From Ruminococcus sp. (GTDB lineage: Bacteria > Bacillota > Clostridia > Oscillospirales > Ruminococcaceae), in assembly GCA_017626015.1 (NCBI GenBank), contig JAGAJO010000012.1:109752-173751 (forward strand): a stretch of DNA of 64,000 bases. Direction: 5' to 3'. The position numbers and the translations under genes are program-made. Numbering within the stretch: position 1 is the stretch's first letter; each line of letters opens with the position of its first letter. The notes under the pieces are model-generated. The model ran no database searches. It was not told where the DNA came from and saw nothing but the letters and a program-made list of their open reading frames with translations. Below are positions 1 through 10,011 of the stretch, in pieces.

Positions 1-1642
1 TCTCCTTTTCAAAGAAATCCGTTGTAGGGATCATTTTGAACTTTATACCCATAAGCTCGTCATAGGTGTATGACTTCTGCTCGTCATCAATATTTATCTC
101 CTCGCCGGCGATCGCCTTTTTCATAAGCCCCTTAAGCTCCGAGGTATCCAGAACGCCCAGGGTATACAGATATGCGTCGGCGATCTCATTGTTTTTATTT
201 ACTACAAGTACGACCTCGTTATACTCCTCCGGGAATTTTCCTGCGACCAGATCATACTGGCTCTTGATAAGCTCATCATTGTCTATCATTTCGCTCCATA
301 CGTCAGATGTACTGCCCATTGTGGACATAGCCTGGAGCTGGGTATCCGAATACATTCCCATATCCTGCAAAAGAGTAGACGGATTGACCTGAACAATGCC
401 GTTTTCAGTATCGGCTCTGTAAACGTTCAATGAGGTGGAATAGCTGTACTGAATATCAGACGTCAGCTCCTTAAGCTCCTCGTTGCCGTCAAGGAAGGTT
501 TTGAACTTCTCAAGATTATTTACCTTGGTCTCCTCCATCATGGTATTTATCATGCTGCCCATGTGGTTCATTGAATAGATCCTGTCATCGTCATGCTTGG
601 CGGAGTTTTCCGTTTTTTCCGCCATAGTTGTCATTATCTCACCGAAGCTGGCAGTGGTCTGGGTTATCTGCAAGGGATAGGTGGAAAGAGTATCCGACTG
701 TACCTGATCTATGTAGACCTGCACTCCGTTTGAGATCGAAAGTATAAGTGCGATACCTATGATTCCTATAGAGCCTGCAAAGGACGTCAGGAGCGTTCTC
801 GCCTTTTTGGTAAGCAGATTATTGCGACTGAGGGAAAGCGCAGTCATAAAGCTCATAGATGTCTTAAGCTTTTTGCGTTCCTTCTTGGCACGCTTTTTCT
901 CCTGCCTCAGTTCCTGCTTAGTCAGTTCCTTTTCAGGCTTCTTTATAGGCTCCACCACCGATTTGTCATACGGGTCGGAGTCGTCCACTACCTTTCCGTC
1001 CAGCAGCTTGATTATCCTGGAGGAATAACTCATTGCCAGATCGGGGTTGTGTGTTACCATGATTATCAGCTTATCCTTGGAAATGCTCTTGAGCAGCTCC
1101 ATGATCTGTACGCTCGTCTCTGTATCCAGCGCACCTGTAGGCTCGTCGGCAAGCAGGATATCGGGATCGTTTACCAGCGCCCTGGCGATAGCGACTCTCT
1201 GCATCTGTCCGCCGGACATCTGATTAGGCTTTTTGTTGAGCTGATCTCCCAGACCCACCTGAGTAAGGGCGTTGACTGCACGCTGACGCCTTTCTGATTT
1301 TGAAACTCCCGACAGCGTAAGGGCAAGCTCTACGTTTGAAAGCACCGTCTGATGCGGTATGAGATTATAGCTCTGGAACACGAAACCGATAGAATGATTT
1401 CTGTAAGAATCCCAGTCTGCGTCCTTGAAATCCTTGGTGGACTTTCCTTTGATCCTCAGATCTCCGTCGGTGTACCTGTCAAGACCGCCGATAATATTGA
1501 GCAATGTAGTTTTTCCGCAGCCGGACTGTCCCAGTATCGAGACAAACTCGTTTTCACGGAATTCTATGCTCACTCCCCGGAGGGCTTCGACCTTATTGTC
1601 GCCGACAATATAGTCCTTGGTTATGTTTTTTAAACTAAGCAT
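1..1642 (-). CDS. ABC transporter, ATP-binding domain fused to MacB/FtsX-type permease (partial, C-terminus beyond window)
   Basis: Reads leftward from ATG at 1640-1642, with AAGGAGAG just upstream, and runs off the window start. The N-terminal ~225 residues are an ATPase with Walker A GQSGCGKTT, signature SGGQMQRVAIARAL and Walker B ILLADEPTGALDT. A basic, Lys/Glu-rich linker follows (EKKRAKKERKKLK). Then comes a hydrophobic segment (TLLTSFAGSIGIIGIALILSI) and a long extracytoplasmic region, as in MacB-type permeases. ATPase-permease fusions of this type in Firmicutes export peptides or lipids, or act in cell-envelope defence; the substrate cannot be told here. It diverges from csoR. The remaining transmembrane segments of the permease must lie left of position 1. 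Family assignment is firm, function is not. Confidence 0.9.
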   Translation of the reverse strand, partial: MLSLKNITKDYIVGDNKVEALRGVSIEFRENEFVSILGQSGCGKTTLLNIIGGLDRYTDGDLRIKGKSTKDFKDADWDSYRNHSIGFVFQSYNLIPHQTVLSNVELALTLSGVSKSERRQRAVNALTQVGLGDQLNKKPNQMSGGQMQRVAIARALVNDPDILLADEPTGALDTETSVQIMELLKSISKDKLIIMVTHNPDLAMSYSSRIIKLLDGKVVDDSDPYDKSVVEPIKKPEKELTKQELRQEKKRAKKERKKLKTSMSFMTALSLSRNNLLTKKARTLLTSFAGSIGIIGIALILSISNGVQVYIDQVQSDTLSTYPLQITQTTASFGEIMTTMAEKTENSAKHDDDRIYSMNHMGSMINTMMEETKVNNLEKFKTFLDGNEELKELTSDIQYSYSTSLNVYRADTENGIVQVNPSTLLQDMGMYSDTQLQAMSTMGSTSDVWSEMIDNDELIKSQYDLVAGKFPEEYNEVVLVVNKNNEIADAYLYTLGVLDTSELKGLMKKAIAGEEINIDDEQKSYTYDELMGIKFKMIPTTDFFEKE

Positions 1643-1744
1643 AATACTCTCCTTATACGGTATTTTAATGTATTATAATACGCAAATATAAACTCTCTAT
1701 AAACACGGAGAAAATTTATTTAGCAATTTTTCTGTTGCTCCCCC

Positions 1745-1773
1745 TTGACAAATACCCGTAGGGGGTATATAAT
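1745..1773 (+). promoter_or_regulatory. csoR-copA promoter with embedded CsoR operator
   Basis: A consensus -35 TTGACA (1745-1750) lies 17 bases from -10 TATAAT (1768-1773). Between them is the inverted repeat ATACCCgtaGGGGGTAT (1752-1768), the C/G-tract palindrome typical of CsoR-family operators. A repressor bound there would cover the core promoter. Seen directly in sequence; repression by CsoR is inferred from the family. Confidence 0.88.
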
Positions 1774-1788
1774 ATATTTAGTTATTAA

Positions 1789-1805
1789 ATACCCCGGCGG
1801 GGTAT
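1789..1805 (+). promoter_or_regulatory. Second CsoR-type operator
   Basis: The perfect inverted repeat ATACCCCggcGGGGTAT lies 37 bases (start to start) downstream of the first operator, just past the expected transcription start and before the csoR ribosome site. It has the same arms as the promoter operator, so two repressor tetramers could bind and tighten control. Confidence 0.82.
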
Positions 1806-1828
1806 ATCATCATGAACGGAGGTATAAA

Positions 1829-2146
1829 ATGAGCAACGCTGAAAACAATAATGAGAAATGCTGCTGCCGGCACAAAAACACCCCGAGAAACGAGCAGACC
1901 GTAAGATCCCTGCAAAACAGGCTGAGCCGCATAATCGGACAGCTTAACGGAATAAAGAATATGCTTGACGACAATCGCTACTGCGGCGACATACTTATAC
2001 AGACCGCCGCAGCAGAAAGCGCTCTCCAGAGCTTCGGGTATCTTATTTTAAAGGAGCATATGGAGACCTGTGTGACCGAGGAGATACAGAAGGGAAATAC
2101 AGAAGCGATAGACGAGGCTGTAGAGCTTATAAAAAAGCTTAAATAA
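1829..2146 (+). CDS. csoR: CsoR-family copper-sensing transcriptional repressor
   Basis: A 105-residue all-helical DUF156/CsoR protein. The start is ATG 1829, with GGAGG at 1818-1822; an upstream in-frame extension would run through the promoter and operator and is rejected. The copper-ligand pattern Cys-x(n)-His-x3-Cys is present: Cys in NRYCGD, then His and Cys in KEHMETC. The body RLSRIIGQLNGIKNML matches the family. Cu(I) binding to such proteins releases them from G/C-tract palindromes, and two of these lie directly upstream, so the gene is very likely autoregulated together with copA. The short Cys/His-rich N-terminus (CCCRHK) might bind extra metal. Formate- or persulfide-sensing relatives exist, but the copA neighbour favours copper. 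Confidence 0.93.
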   Translation: MSNAENNNEKCCCRHKNTPRNEQTVRSLQNRLSRIIGQLNGIKNMLDDNRYCGDILIQTAAAESALQSFGYLILKEHMETCVTEEIQKGNTEAIDEAVELIKKLK

Positions 2147-2226
2147 CGGTCGGTATGCGGAATGTATACATATGACCGCCAAAAAACAAACGCTTTAAAA
2201 TGCAAGTCGGAAAGAGGTTTTACAAT

Positions 2227-4785
2227 ATGAACAGTTTAAAATTTTCCGTAAGCGGAATGACCTGCGCAGCCTGTCAGTCCCATGTGGAAAAGGCGGTAGG
2301 ATCGGTAGAGGGCGTTTCAGAGGTAAGCGTAAGTCTGCTGACAAATTCAATGCTGGTAAGCTTTGACTCTCCTGCCGACAGCAAAAAAATATGTGAAGCG
2401 GTCTCCAGGGCAGGATACTCGGCTTCACCGGCAGACAGTTCTGTAAAGGGCAGAAGCTCCCCCCGCAGAGAGCCTGAGGATACGGAAATGCCAAAGCTGA
2501 AAAAAAGGCTTATAGCCTCAATAGCGCTGCTTATCCCGCTTATGTACGTTTCAATGGGCGGGATCATGTGGGGCTGGCATATGCCCTCGTTTTTAAGTGA
2601 GGATCCCATTGCCGCAGGGATATATCAGCTTGTGCTCACCTCGCTGATAATGGTGATAAATCAGAAGTTTTTCATAAGCGGCTTCAAGGGACTTATAAAC
2701 CGTTCGCCGAATATGGATACGCTGGTGGCTATGGGAAGCTCGGCGGCGTTCATATACTCGCTGTGGCAGCTTTTTGAAATGTCCTCGCTTGTCATGGAAA
2801 GTAAATTTGACGCAGCACGGCATTGTCTCCACGGACTTTATTTTGAATCCGCAGCAATGATACTGGCTCTTATCACCGTGGGAAAAACTCTGGAAGCAAG
2901 AAGCAAGGGCAAGACCACAAATGCGATAAAGGCGCTTATGGAGCTTGCACCGAAAACCGCCCATGTTATACGTGACGGCAAAGAGATCACTATTCCTGCG
3001 GAAGAGCTGATCGCAGGAGAAAAATTCGTAGTCAAGCCCGGGGAGAGCATTCCGGCGGACGGAGTCGTTGTAAGCGGAGAGAGCGCAGTAAACGAATCTG
3101 CGCTTACGGGCGAAAGCATACCCGTTGACAAGACTGCGGGAGACAGGGTCAGCGCTGCGACCGTCAACCAGAACGGCGCACTCGTCTGCACAGCCTCCCA
3201 CGTCAGCGGCGACACGGCTCTGGACAGGATAATCGAAATGGTGGAAAACGCTGCGGCAACCAAAGCTCCCATAGCAAAGATCGCAGACAGGGTATCTGGG
3301 ATCTTTGTTCCCGCAGTCATCTGTATTGCTCTGATAACGGGAGCAGTCTGGCTGCTTGCAGGACAAGCCTTCGGCTATGCTCTTGCGAGAGCAATAAGCG
3401 TGCTGGTGATAAGCTGTCCATGCGCCCTGGGACTTGCAACGCCCGTAGCTATCATGGTCGGCAGCGGACAGGGAGCAAAAAACGGCGTACTTTTTAAAAC
3501 AGCGGCAGCTCTAGAATCGGCAGGAAGAACTCAGATAGCCGTCCTTGACAAAACAGGCACCGTCACCGAAGGCAAGCCCCAAGCGACTGATATTATCCCT
3601 GCGGACGGCTGTGATACCGCAACGCTGCTTGAATGCGCTCTTGCTCTGGAGGAAAAATCGGAGCATCCTCTTGCAAAGGCTGTGACCGCAAAGGCTGAGG
3701 AAATGAAGATCACCGCCGTGTCAGCTGAAAGCTTCAAAGCCTTGCCGGGACACGGGGTCTCTGGAACAGTGGGAGGAAAGCAGGCTATCGGCGGCAACGC
3801 TGCTCTCATGGAAGAAAAAGGACTTCTCGGCGTTAAGCTTAAGGCTGAGGGCGAAAGACTGTCGGAGGAGGGAAAAACTCCGCTGTATTTTGCGCTGGAT
3901 AATAAAATGCTGGGCATAATCGCCGTTGCAGACGTGGTCAAATCCGACAGCCTTAAAGCTGTAAACGAGCTTAAAGCTATGGGTATAGAGGTCGTGATGC
4001 TGACCGGAGACAATTCACGCACCGCAAAGGCTATCGGCTCTCAGGTCGGAATAGATCATGTGGTCTCCGACGTTCTTCCCGCCGATAAGGAATCCGTTGT
4101 GAAAAAGCTATCCGCATACGGAAAAACAGCTATGGTAGGCGACGGTATAAACGATGCTCCTGCGCTGACCTCCGCTGACACAGGCATTGCCATAGGAGCG
4201 GGGGCAGAAGTAGCAATAGACGCAGCTGACGTTGTTCTGATGAATTCCCGTCTGTCCGACGTATGCGCAGCGATACGGCTGTCACGGAGGACGCTGAAAA
4301 ACATACATGAAAATCTGTTCTGGGCATTTTTCTACAACTGCATAGGCATTCCCCTTGCGGCGGGTCTGTTTATCCCGATCTTCGGCTGGGAGCTTGATCC
4401 CATGTTCGGAGCCGCTGCAATGAGCCTTTCCAGCTTCTGCGTAGTCACAAACGCTCTCAGACTGAATATGGTCGACCCGACATCTCCAAAAAAGGACAGG
4501 GCAGGACGCAAGGTTATTCTGCCGGAAAACATTTTCGGCGTTAACGATACAAATAATAAAACGGAGGTAAAAATTATGACAAAAACACTTTACGTAGACG
4601 GAATGATGTGTCAGCACTGCGTTTCACACGTCAAGAAGAGCCTTGAGGCAATAGACGGCGTAGAAAATGCCGACGTAGATCTTGAGGGAAAAAAGGCAGT
4701 TATAACCATGACAAAGGATATCAAGGACGATCTTATAAAAGACGTCGTTGCCGAAGCAGGCTATACGCCGCTGAATATCGAATAG
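2227..4785 (+). CDS. copA: P1B-type Cu(+)-exporting ATPase with a C-terminal fused CopZ-like domain
   Basis: 852 residues from ATG 2227 (purine-rich site upstream); a longer in-frame start at 2200 lacks a ribosome site. The N-terminal heavy-metal domain has GMTCAAC (Cys13, Cys16). The membrane Cu site is CPC at residues 397-399, the phosphorylated Asp is in DKTGT at 441, and GDGINDAP starts at 638. These define a Cu(I) efflux ATPase of the cytoplasmic membrane. CopA proteins normally end soon after the last helix pair. Here a ~30-residue polar linker leads without a stop into a second metal domain with GMMCQHC near the C-terminus. An internal ribosome site and ATG precede that domain, so a free chaperone may also be made. 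Likely cotranscribed with csoR and induced by copper. Confidence 0.94.
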   Translation: MNSLKFSVSGMTCAACQSHVEKAVGSVEGVSEVSVSLLTNSMLVSFDSPADSKKICEAVSRAGYSASPADSSVKGRSSPRREPEDTEMPKLKKRLIASIALLIPLMYVSMGGIMWGWHMPSFLSEDPIAAGIYQLVLTSLIMVINQKFFISGFKGLINRSPNMDTLVAMGSSAAFIYSLWQLFEMSSLVMESKFDAARHCLHGLYFESAAMILALITVGKTLEARSKGKTTNAIKALMELAPKTAHVIRDGKEITIPAEELIAGEKFVVKPGESIPADGVVVSGESAVNESALTGESIPVDKTAGDRVSAATVNQNGALVCTASHVSGDTALDRIIEMVENAAATKAPIAKIADRVSGIFVPAVICIALITGAVWLLAGQAFGYALARAISVLVISCPCALGLATPVAIMVGSGQGAKNGVLFKTAAALESAGRTQIAVLDKTGTVTEGKPQATDIIPADGCDTATLLECALALEEKSEHPLAKAVTAKAEEMKITAVSAESFKALPGHGVSGTVGGKQAIGGNAALMEEKGLLGVKLKAEGERLSEEGKTPLYFALDNKMLGIIAVADVVKSDSLKAVNELKAMGIEVVMLTGDNSRTAKAIGSQVGIDHVVSDVLPADKESVVKKLSAYGKTAMVGDGINDAPALTSADTGIAIGAGAEVAIDAADVVLMNSRLSDVCAAIRLSRRTLKNIHENLFWAFFYNCIGIPLAAGLFIPIFGWELDPMFGAAAMSLSSFCVVTNALRLNMVDPTSPKKDRAGRKVILPENIFGVNDTNNKTEVKIMTKTLYVDGMMCQHCVSHVKKSLEAIDGVENADVDLEGKKAVITMTKDIKDDLIKDVVAEAGYTPLNIE
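4576..4785 (+). CDS. Putative internal-start CopZ-like copper chaperone inside copA
   Basis: Within the copA frame, GGAGG (4563-4567) stands 8 bases before ATG 4576 and opens a 69-residue product. It has exactly the size and layout of a CopZ chaperone: [15 protein letters not shown], then a betaalphabeta-betaalphabeta metal-binding fold. The sequence just before the ATG reads like an intergenic junction. Either a stop codon was lost and copA and copZ fused, or the cell makes both the fusion and the free chaperone from one message. E. coli copA also yields a free metal-binding product, though by frameshifting. Whether the internal start is used cannot be decided from sequence alone. Confidence 0.6.
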   Translation: MTKTLYVDGMMCQHCVSHVKKSLEAIDGVENADVDLEGKKAVITMTKDIKDDLIKDVVAEAGYTPLNIE

Positions 4786-4807
4786 AACAGATCACACAGC
4801 GCAAACA

Positions 4808-4844
4808 AGGGGCAGCCCTCTATCGCAGGGCATGCCCCTCTTTT
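4808..4844 (+). terminator. Rho-independent terminator after copA
   Basis: The inverted repeat AGGGGCA-GCCCT...AGGGC-ATGCCCCT (4808-4839) is followed by CTTTT, starting 23 bases after the copA stop. Confidence 0.75.
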
Positions 4845-5010
4845 CAAACAGTCCACCGGACTGTTTGAAAATTCACCCTATGCGGAGCTCCTGCGTATGG
4901 GGAGTTTCGCTCCTGCGGGAGCGACAAGGGGCGCTGCCCCCTTGACCCCCGCAAGCGCTCTAGCGCCGCGCTTGAGCCTGCGCTTTAATTTCCCAAAGGG
5001 CTTTTCTACA
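4841..5010. repeat. Hairpin-rich intergenic block between copA and dnaJ
   Basis: A perfect 14-bp stem with loop ACC occupies 4841-4871 (TTTTCAAACAGTCC and its complement). After it come several short G/C-rich inverted repeats (for example GCTCCTGCGGGAGC, and GGGGCGCTGCCCCC near 4930). No reading frame is evident. It may be an intergenic repeat element or a second, bidirectional terminator; only one copy is in the window. Confidence 0.5.
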
Positions 5011-5014
5011 AGCT

Positions 5015-5050
5015 GAAGCGGGGACGGTAAACAATTACCGTCCCCGCTTC
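5015..5050 (-). terminator. Perfect 16-bp hairpin immediately after dnaJ
   Basis: Arms 5015-5030 and 5035-5050 are exact complements around the loop ACAA, starting one base beyond the dnaJ stop. The expected U-run is poor. It may therefore be a terminator of unusual type or a 3'-end-stabilising stem for the heat-shock message. Confidence 0.65.
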
Positions 5051-5051
5051 G

Positions 5052-6194
5052 TTATTTGAATTTATCCTTAAGCTTGTCAAAGAATGTTTTTCTCTTGGCA
5101 TAATTTTTATCACCGAGAGACTTTTCAAATTCTCTGAGCTTTTCCTTCTGCTCCTTGGTCAGGTTTTTAGGTACCTCTACGTTAACACGGACATAATGAT
5201 CTCCTCTGTCGCTTCTGTTGACCTTTTTGATACCCTTGCCCCTTAGACGGAAAACCGTGCTTGTCTGGGTTCCCTCGGGAACGGTGTACTTTACCTTGCC
5301 GTCAACGGTAGGCACAGTGATCTCATCGCCGAGAGTCGCCTGAGCGTAAGTAAGAGGGATCTCGGTCCACACATCGTAGCCGTCTCTCTCAAAAATAGGA
5401 TCGGGCCGTACAGTGACGTTGATATGAAGATCTCCGTTAGGACCGCCGTTTATACCGCTGTTTCCTTCACCGCCTACACGGAGAGTCTGTCCGTCGTCGA
5501 TTCCGGCAGGGATCTCGATCTCCTTTTCCACCGTCTTTTTGGCTCTGCCCTGACCCCCGCAGGTACGGCAGGGATTATCAACTACCTTACCCTTTCCTCC
5601 GCAGCGTGAGCAAACCGAGGACTGTGAAATATTTCCGAAGGGCGTCCTCTGAGTGACTCTTACCTGTCCTGTTCCGTGACAGTCCGGACAGGTCTTGGGG
5701 CTGGAGCCTGCCGCCGCACCGGTACCGTGACAATCGGGACACTGCTCTGAGCGGTTGAGCCTTACCTTGACCTTCTTTCCCTTGCACGCCTCCATAAAAT
5801 CTATAACTATGTTTGCACGGATATCCTCGCCCCGTCTGGGAGCGTTAGGATTAGCCGAACGTCCTCCGCCGAAGCCTCCGAATCCTCCGAAAAACGTATC
5901 GAAAATATCGCTCATATCGCTGAAGCCGCCAAAACCCGATCCTCCGGCTCCCCCGCCGTAATTCGGGTCTACACCGGCATGACCGAACTGATCGTATCTG
6001 GCTCGCTTATCCTTATCCGAAAGTATCTCGTAGGCTTCGTTAACTTCCTTGAATTTTTCCTCACATTCCTTATCACCTGGGTGCAGATCGGGGTGATACT
6101 GCTTTGCAAGCTTTCGGAAAGCCTTTTTTAGCTCGTCGTCCGACGCACCCTTCTGCACGCCGAGGACTTCGTAGTAATCTCTTTTTTCAGCCAT
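5052..6194 (-). CDS. dnaJ: Chaperone protein DnaJ (Hsp40)
   Basis: 380 residues, the normal length for type I DnaJ. The J domain has HPD at residues 34-36 and stimulates DnaK ATP hydrolysis. A Gly/Phe-rich stretch lies at about 75-110. Four zinc-binding repeats follow ([32 protein letters not shown]), and then the two C-terminal substrate-binding domains. It is the last gene of hrcA-grpE-dnaK-dnaJ on the minus strand, about 70 bases after dnaK, and delivers unfolded clients to DnaK in the cytoplasm. Control is expected from CIRCE upstream of hrcA. No irregularity was seen. Confidence 0.98.
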   Translation of the reverse strand: MAEKRDYYEVLGVQKGASDDELKKAFRKLAKQYHPDLHPGDKECEEKFKEVNEAYEILSDKDKRARYDQFGHAGVDPNYGGGAGGSGFGGFSDMSDIFDTFFGGFGGFGGGRSANPNAPRRGEDIRANIVIDFMEACKGKKVKVRLNRSEQCPDCHGTGAAAGSSPKTCPDCHGTGQVRVTQRTPFGNISQSSVCSRCGGKGKVVDNPCRTCGGQGRAKKTVEKEIEIPAGIDDGQTLRVGGEGNSGINGGPNGDLHINVTVRPDPIFERDGYDVWTEIPLTYAQATLGDEITVPTVDGKVKYTVPEGTQTSTVFRLRGKGIKKVNRSDRGDHYVRVNVEVPKNLTKEQKEKLREFEKSLGDKNYAKRKTFFDKLKDKFK

Positions 6195-6264
6195 AAAATA
6201 TCACTCCTGACAAGGCTGTACCTCTGCCTTGAAAACAAAGCAGAGGCTGCCTGAATTTATTTGA

Positions 6265-8142
6265 TTAATCAGCGTCAGTGAACTCGGCGTCGATAACGTC
6301 GTCTCCGCCGTTGCTGCCCGGATCGTTTCCGGGATTTCCTCCCATTCCGCCCATATTCATATTATTGGGGTCGAAGCCCTGGGCGCCGCCCTGAGCCTGC
6401 GCAGCCTGCTGATATACCTTGGTCGCAACCGCCTGGAAGGTCTCCTCAAGCTCCTTGTGCTTAGCCTTGATAGCCTCTATATCGGTACCCTTGAGAGCTT
6501 CCTTAAGAGCGTCGATCTTAGCCTGACAATTTGCCTTGTCGTTTGCGTCTACCTTATCACCGAAATCCTTAAGGGATTTTTCAGCCTGGAATGCAAGCTG
6601 ATCCGCCTGATTTCTTGCGTCTACCTCTTCCTTCTTCTTGGAGTCCTCAGCCGCAAAAGCCTCAGCCTCCTTGACAGCCTTGTCTATATCCTCCTTGGAC
6701 ATATTTGTAGAGGATGTTATAGTAATGTTCTGCTCCTTGCCGGTACCGAGATCCTTTGCGGAAACGTGTACTATTCCGTTGGCGTCGATATCGAAGGTTA
6801 CCTCGATCTGGGGTACTCCTCTGGGAGCGGGAGCGATTCCGTCAAGTCTGAACATACCCAGCTGCTTGTTATCCTTTGCGAACTCACGCTCACCCTGAAG
6901 GACGTTTATATCAACGGCAGACTGATTATCCGCAGCTGTCGAGAATATCTGCGACTTCTTTGTAGGAATAGTCGTGTTTCTCTCGATGATCTTTGTGCAG
7001 ATACCGCCCATGGTCTCAAGACCCAGAGACAGAGGAGTTACGTCAAGCAGCAGCAGACCGTCCTTTACGTCGCCGCCCAAGACTCCGCCCTGATATGCAG
7101 CTCCGAGAGCTACGCACTCGTCGGGGTTGATGCCCTTGAAAGGCTCCTTTCCAAGATATTTCTTAACTGCGTTCTGAACTGCGGGAATTCTTGAAGATCC
7201 GCCGACCATAAGCACCTTCTGGAGGTCGCCTGCGGAAAGTCCCGAGTCTGACAGAGCCTGTCTTACAGGTCCCATTGTAGCCTCTACCAGATCTGCGGTC
7301 ATTTCGTTGAATTTAGCCTGCGTAAGAGTCATTTCCAGATTCTTGGGAGTCGTTGTGGCAGCATCTACTGCAATAAACGGCAGGCTGATCGTAGATGAAG
7401 GAGTTGAGGAAAGCTCTATCTTGGCTTTCTCGGCTGCTTCCTTGAGTCTCTGCATAGCCATGCTGTCCTTGGAGAGATCGATGCCCTCCTGGTTCTTGAA
7501 TTCCTTGACCATCCAGTCAATGATCCTCTGGTCGAAATCGTCTCCGCCGAGACGGTTGTTACCTGCCGTAGCAAGCACCTCCGTAACTCCGTCACCCATC
7601 TCAATGATAGAAACGTCGAAGGTTCCGCCGCCCAGATCGTAAACCATGATCTTCTGATCGTCTTCCTTATCGATACCGTAGGAAAGCGCCGCAGCGGTAG
7701 GCTCATTGATGATCCTCTTTACGGTAAGACCTGCTATCTGACCTGCGTCCTTGGTAGCCTGTCTCTGTGCGTCGGTAAAGTATGCGGGAACGGTTATAAC
7801 AGCCTCGGTAACAGTCTCGCCCAGATAAGCCTCAGCGTCAGACTTAAGCTTCTGGAGTATCATAGCAGAGATCTCCTGAGGGGTGTACTCCTTGCCGCCC
7901 ATTTTAGCCTTATAGTCCGAACCCATATGTCTCTTTATCGAGATGATCGTATTGTCGTGATTGATAACAGCCTGTCTCTTGGCGACCTGACCTACAAGTC
8001 TGTCGCCGTTTTTTGAAACGCCCACAACGGACGGGGTCGTTCTTGCGCCCTCGCTGTTGGGGATAACGACTGCCTCGCCGCCCTCCATAACAGCTACGCA
8101 CGAATTAGTTGTACCTAGATCTATACCTATAATTTTGCTCAT
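6265..8142 (-). CDS. dnaK: Chaperone protein DnaK (Hsp70)
   Basis: 625 residues starting [16 protein letters not shown] at 8142, with AAAGGA about 10 bases upstream. The 46-residue longer frame has no family similarity. The ATPase domain carries [23 protein letters not shown] and the [12 protein letters not shown] phosphate-2 motif. The substrate domain follows, and the C-terminus is a Gly/Asn-rich tail with a terminal acidic motif ([12 protein letters not shown]) typical of bacterial DnaK. With DnaJ and GrpE it folds and protects proteins in the cytoplasm. It is the third gene of the operon; the 230-base gap to grpE is long enough to hold a processing or partial termination site. Confidence 0.98.
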   Translation of the reverse strand: MSKIIGIDLGTTNSCVAVMEGGEAVVIPNSEGARTTPSVVGVSKNGDRLVGQVAKRQAVINHDNTIISIKRHMGSDYKAKMGGKEYTPQEISAMILQKLKSDAEAYLGETVTEAVITVPAYFTDAQRQATKDAGQIAGLTVKRIINEPTAAALSYGIDKEDDQKIMVYDLGGGTFDVSIIEMGDGVTEVLATAGNNRLGGDDFDQRIIDWMVKEFKNQEGIDLSKDSMAMQRLKEAAEKAKIELSSTPSSTISLPFIAVDAATTTPKNLEMTLTQAKFNEMTADLVEATMGPVRQALSDSGLSAGDLQKVLMVGGSSRIPAVQNAVKKYLGKEPFKGINPDECVALGAAYQGGVLGGDVKDGLLLLDVTPLSLGLETMGGICTKIIERNTTIPTKKSQIFSTAADNQSAVDINVLQGEREFAKDNKQLGMFRLDGIAPAPRGVPQIEVTFDIDANGIVHVSAKDLGTGKEQNITITSSTNMSKEDIDKAVKEAEAFAAEDSKKKEEVDARNQADQLAFQAEKSLKDFGDKVDANDKANCQAKIDALKEALKGTDIEAIKAKHKELEETFQAVATKVYQQAAQAQGGAQGFDPNNMNMGGMGGNPGNDPGSNGGDDVIDAEFTDAD

Positions 8143-8372
8143 AAAATCAAGTCCTTTCTTAATTTCATTGGACCTCCTCGGGAACTTACAAAGCACCGTC
8201 TTTCTTGTCTGTTTTGCCCTGTGCTTTGAGCCGCTCCCTTGAAATACATACAGTATTCCTGCGGTCGAGCCGCTTTGCACAGAACAAAATATCCTTCGGA
8301 ATCCGGCACTTCTCCAGTTTCCGGGAAGATCTATTATTTAAGATGAAAAATCATCTTTGTGCCTTTTTTGAT
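8143..8372 (-). other. Leader gap between grpE and dnaK
   Basis: 230 bases without a convincing gene. A short inverted repeat AAGATGA-N4-TCATCTT sits at 8340-8357, just after the grpE stop, and the dnaK ribosome site is at the other end. There is no second CIRCE here, so dnaK is expected to rely on the hrcA promoter; the small stem may mark a processing site. Confidence 0.4.
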
Positions 8373-8975
8373 TTACGGATTTGCGACAACGACCATTGCA
8401 TACCTTATGACCTTATCGCCTATTTTATAGCCCTTCTGGAAAACCTTGGCTACCTCGTTTTCTCCAAGCTCCGGATCGTCTATCTGGCTTACTGCGTTTG
8501 CGACATTTGCGTCAAAGGTCTCTCCCAGAGGATCTATGATCTCCACGCCAAGCTTTGCAAGCATATCGCCGAACTGCTTGAATATCATTTCAACACCCTG
8601 CTTGTATGCGGTGTCCTGAGTTTCCGCCGCCAACGCCCTTTCAAAGTTATCAAATACCGGCAGGATCTCTTTCAGCGTATTGCCCTTTACGGTGTCTGTA
8701 AGCTCCAGCCTTTCCTTTGCGGAACGCTTTCTGAAATTATCGTATTCTGCCATAAGCCTGAGATACTTATCCTTGCTCTGTGCAAGCTCATCCTCCAGCC
8801 TTGCCTTTTCATCCGGCTCATCTTCGGCTGTGTTCTCAGTCTCCTCAGCTGCGGGAGCTTCCTGCTCATCCTGTGCCGCAGTATCTTCCTCCGCTGCCTT
8901 CTCAGTAGCGCTTTCCTCCTGCTTTTCATTTTCAAGCTCTATATCCTTAGCCATTTTAAATCGCCTGCCTTTCAT
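8373..8975 (-). CDS. grpE: Nucleotide exchange factor GrpE
   Basis: Up to 200 residues. The first ~60 are very acidic and low in complexity (Glu/Ala-rich, common in GrpE). A coiled coil follows (EDELAQSKDKYLRLMAEYDNFRKRSAKE) and then the beta domain ending GYKIGDKVIRYAMVVVANP, the GrpE signature. It releases ADP from DnaK. ATG 8975 overlaps the hrcA stop (TAATG), suggesting coupled translation. A second ATG at 8954 has an AGGCAGGCG-like site and is an equally plausible start, which would shorten the protein by seven residues. Confidence 0.95.
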   Translation of the reverse strand: MKGRRFKMAKDIELENEKQEESATEKAAEEDTAAQDEQEAPAAEETENTAEDEPDEKARLEDELAQSKDKYLRLMAEYDNFRKRSAKERLELTDTVKGNTLKEILPVFDNFERALAAETQDTAYKQGVEMIFKQFGDMLAKLGVEIIDPLGETFDANVANAVSQIDDPELGENEVAKVFQKGYKIGDKVIRYAMVVVANP

Positions 8976-9991
8976 TATTCACTGATGTCTTCGTCATCCT
9001 TTTGCGAAAGCATATCCGTTATTCTCTGGGTGAAATACTCAAGATAAGGTATGAATTTCGCATAATCCAGACGCATAGGACCTATCAGTCCCAGCGCACC
9101 CGCCTTATGTCCGTCCTTTGAGAAAGGGGCGGTTATCATTGAGGAGTTGTGGATAACAAAATCGTCCTTTTCGGGGGAAAACATAACATTCAGCCCGGTA
9201 AATGTTTCATCGATAAAATTCCGCAGCTCCTTCTGATTATCCAGGAAGGATATTATTTCATTCTGATTGAAATCCTTGCAGGTAAGCAGATTTTTCTGTC
9301 CCTTTACGGTGATGTCAGCGCCCATTTCCTTTGTCATCTTGAAAAGCTCCGATACCAGAGGAGAAAGACTCATCATATACGTTCCCATAGCTTCGGAAAG
9401 TCTTTCGATGTAAGAATCCGAAAGCTCTCCCAAAGGTATTCCGCTGAGGTTTTCCCGGACAAAGTTGTCAAAGAAATCAAGCTGTTCTTCGGTCAGATCA
9501 AACTCCAGTCTGCACACCTTATTGCGTATCGCACCGTTTGAGGTTATCATCAGTATAACGTACATCCTCTTGCCGGTCGGAATGACCTCAACCTTGGAAA
9601 TAATGGAAAACTTCGGGGTGGAATTAGCCACCACCGTTGCGCAGTTGGTCAGCTCAGCCAATGCAAGGGATGCGCTTTCCACCAGATCCTCCTCGGTAAC
9701 AAAATCCCTGGGGAGCATTGAATCCAGTCTGGATTTTTCCTCCTCCGTCAGCGGATCCTGCTCCATAAGGCTGTCCACATACAGGCGGTAGCCGTTATAC
9801 GTGGGGACCCTTCCCGCAGATGTATGAGGCTGCTCGAGGTAGCCCTGCTTTTCAAGCTCTGCCATTTCGTTGCGTATAGTTGCCGATGAAGCCTTGACAT
9901 GAGACATGATAGCCTTTGAGCCTACCGGTTCCCCCGTGATGATGTACTCGTCTACCACGGCTGTCAGGATCTTAAGTTTTCTGTCGTCCAT
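8975..9991 (-). CDS. hrcA: Heat-inducible transcription repressor HrcA
   Basis: 338 residues from ATG 9991, preceded by AGGTGAG; a start 27 bases earlier would lie in the CIRCE half-site and lacks a ribosome site. It has a winged-helix N-terminus (MDDRKLKILTAVVDEYI, then SSATIRNEMAELEKQGYLEQPHTSAGRVPT) and the long GAF-like/dimerisation region of HrcA. It represses the operon by binding CIRCE and depends on chaperonins for activity, so chaperone shortage relieves repression. First gene of the operon, overlapping grpE by one base. Confidence 0.97.
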   Translation of the reverse strand: MDDRKLKILTAVVDEYIITGEPVGSKAIMSHVKASSATIRNEMAELEKQGYLEQPHTSAGRVPTYNGYRLYVDSLMEQDPLTEEEKSRLDSMLPRDFVTEEDLVESASLALAELTNCATVVANSTPKFSIISKVEVIPTGKRMYVILMITSNGAIRNKVCRLEFDLTEEQLDFFDNFVRENLSGIPLGELSDSYIERLSEAMGTYMMSLSPLVSELFKMTKEMGADITVKGQKNLLTCKDFNQNEIISFLDNQKELRNFIDETFTGLNVMFSPEKDDFVIHNSSMITAPFSKDGHKAGALGLIGPMRLDYAKFIPYLEYFTQRITDMLSQKDDEDISE

Positions 9992-10011
9992 ATTCTCACC
10001 TGCCTTAACGT

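Noticed and set aside
2195-4617. Long minus-strand reading frames opposite copA
   Set aside because: They mirror the codon pattern of copA, lack ribosome sites and show no protein family features.
4860-5010. CRISPR-like repeats in the copA-dnaJ gap
   Set aside because: The short G/C-rich inverted repeats are not regularly spaced and do not share one unit.
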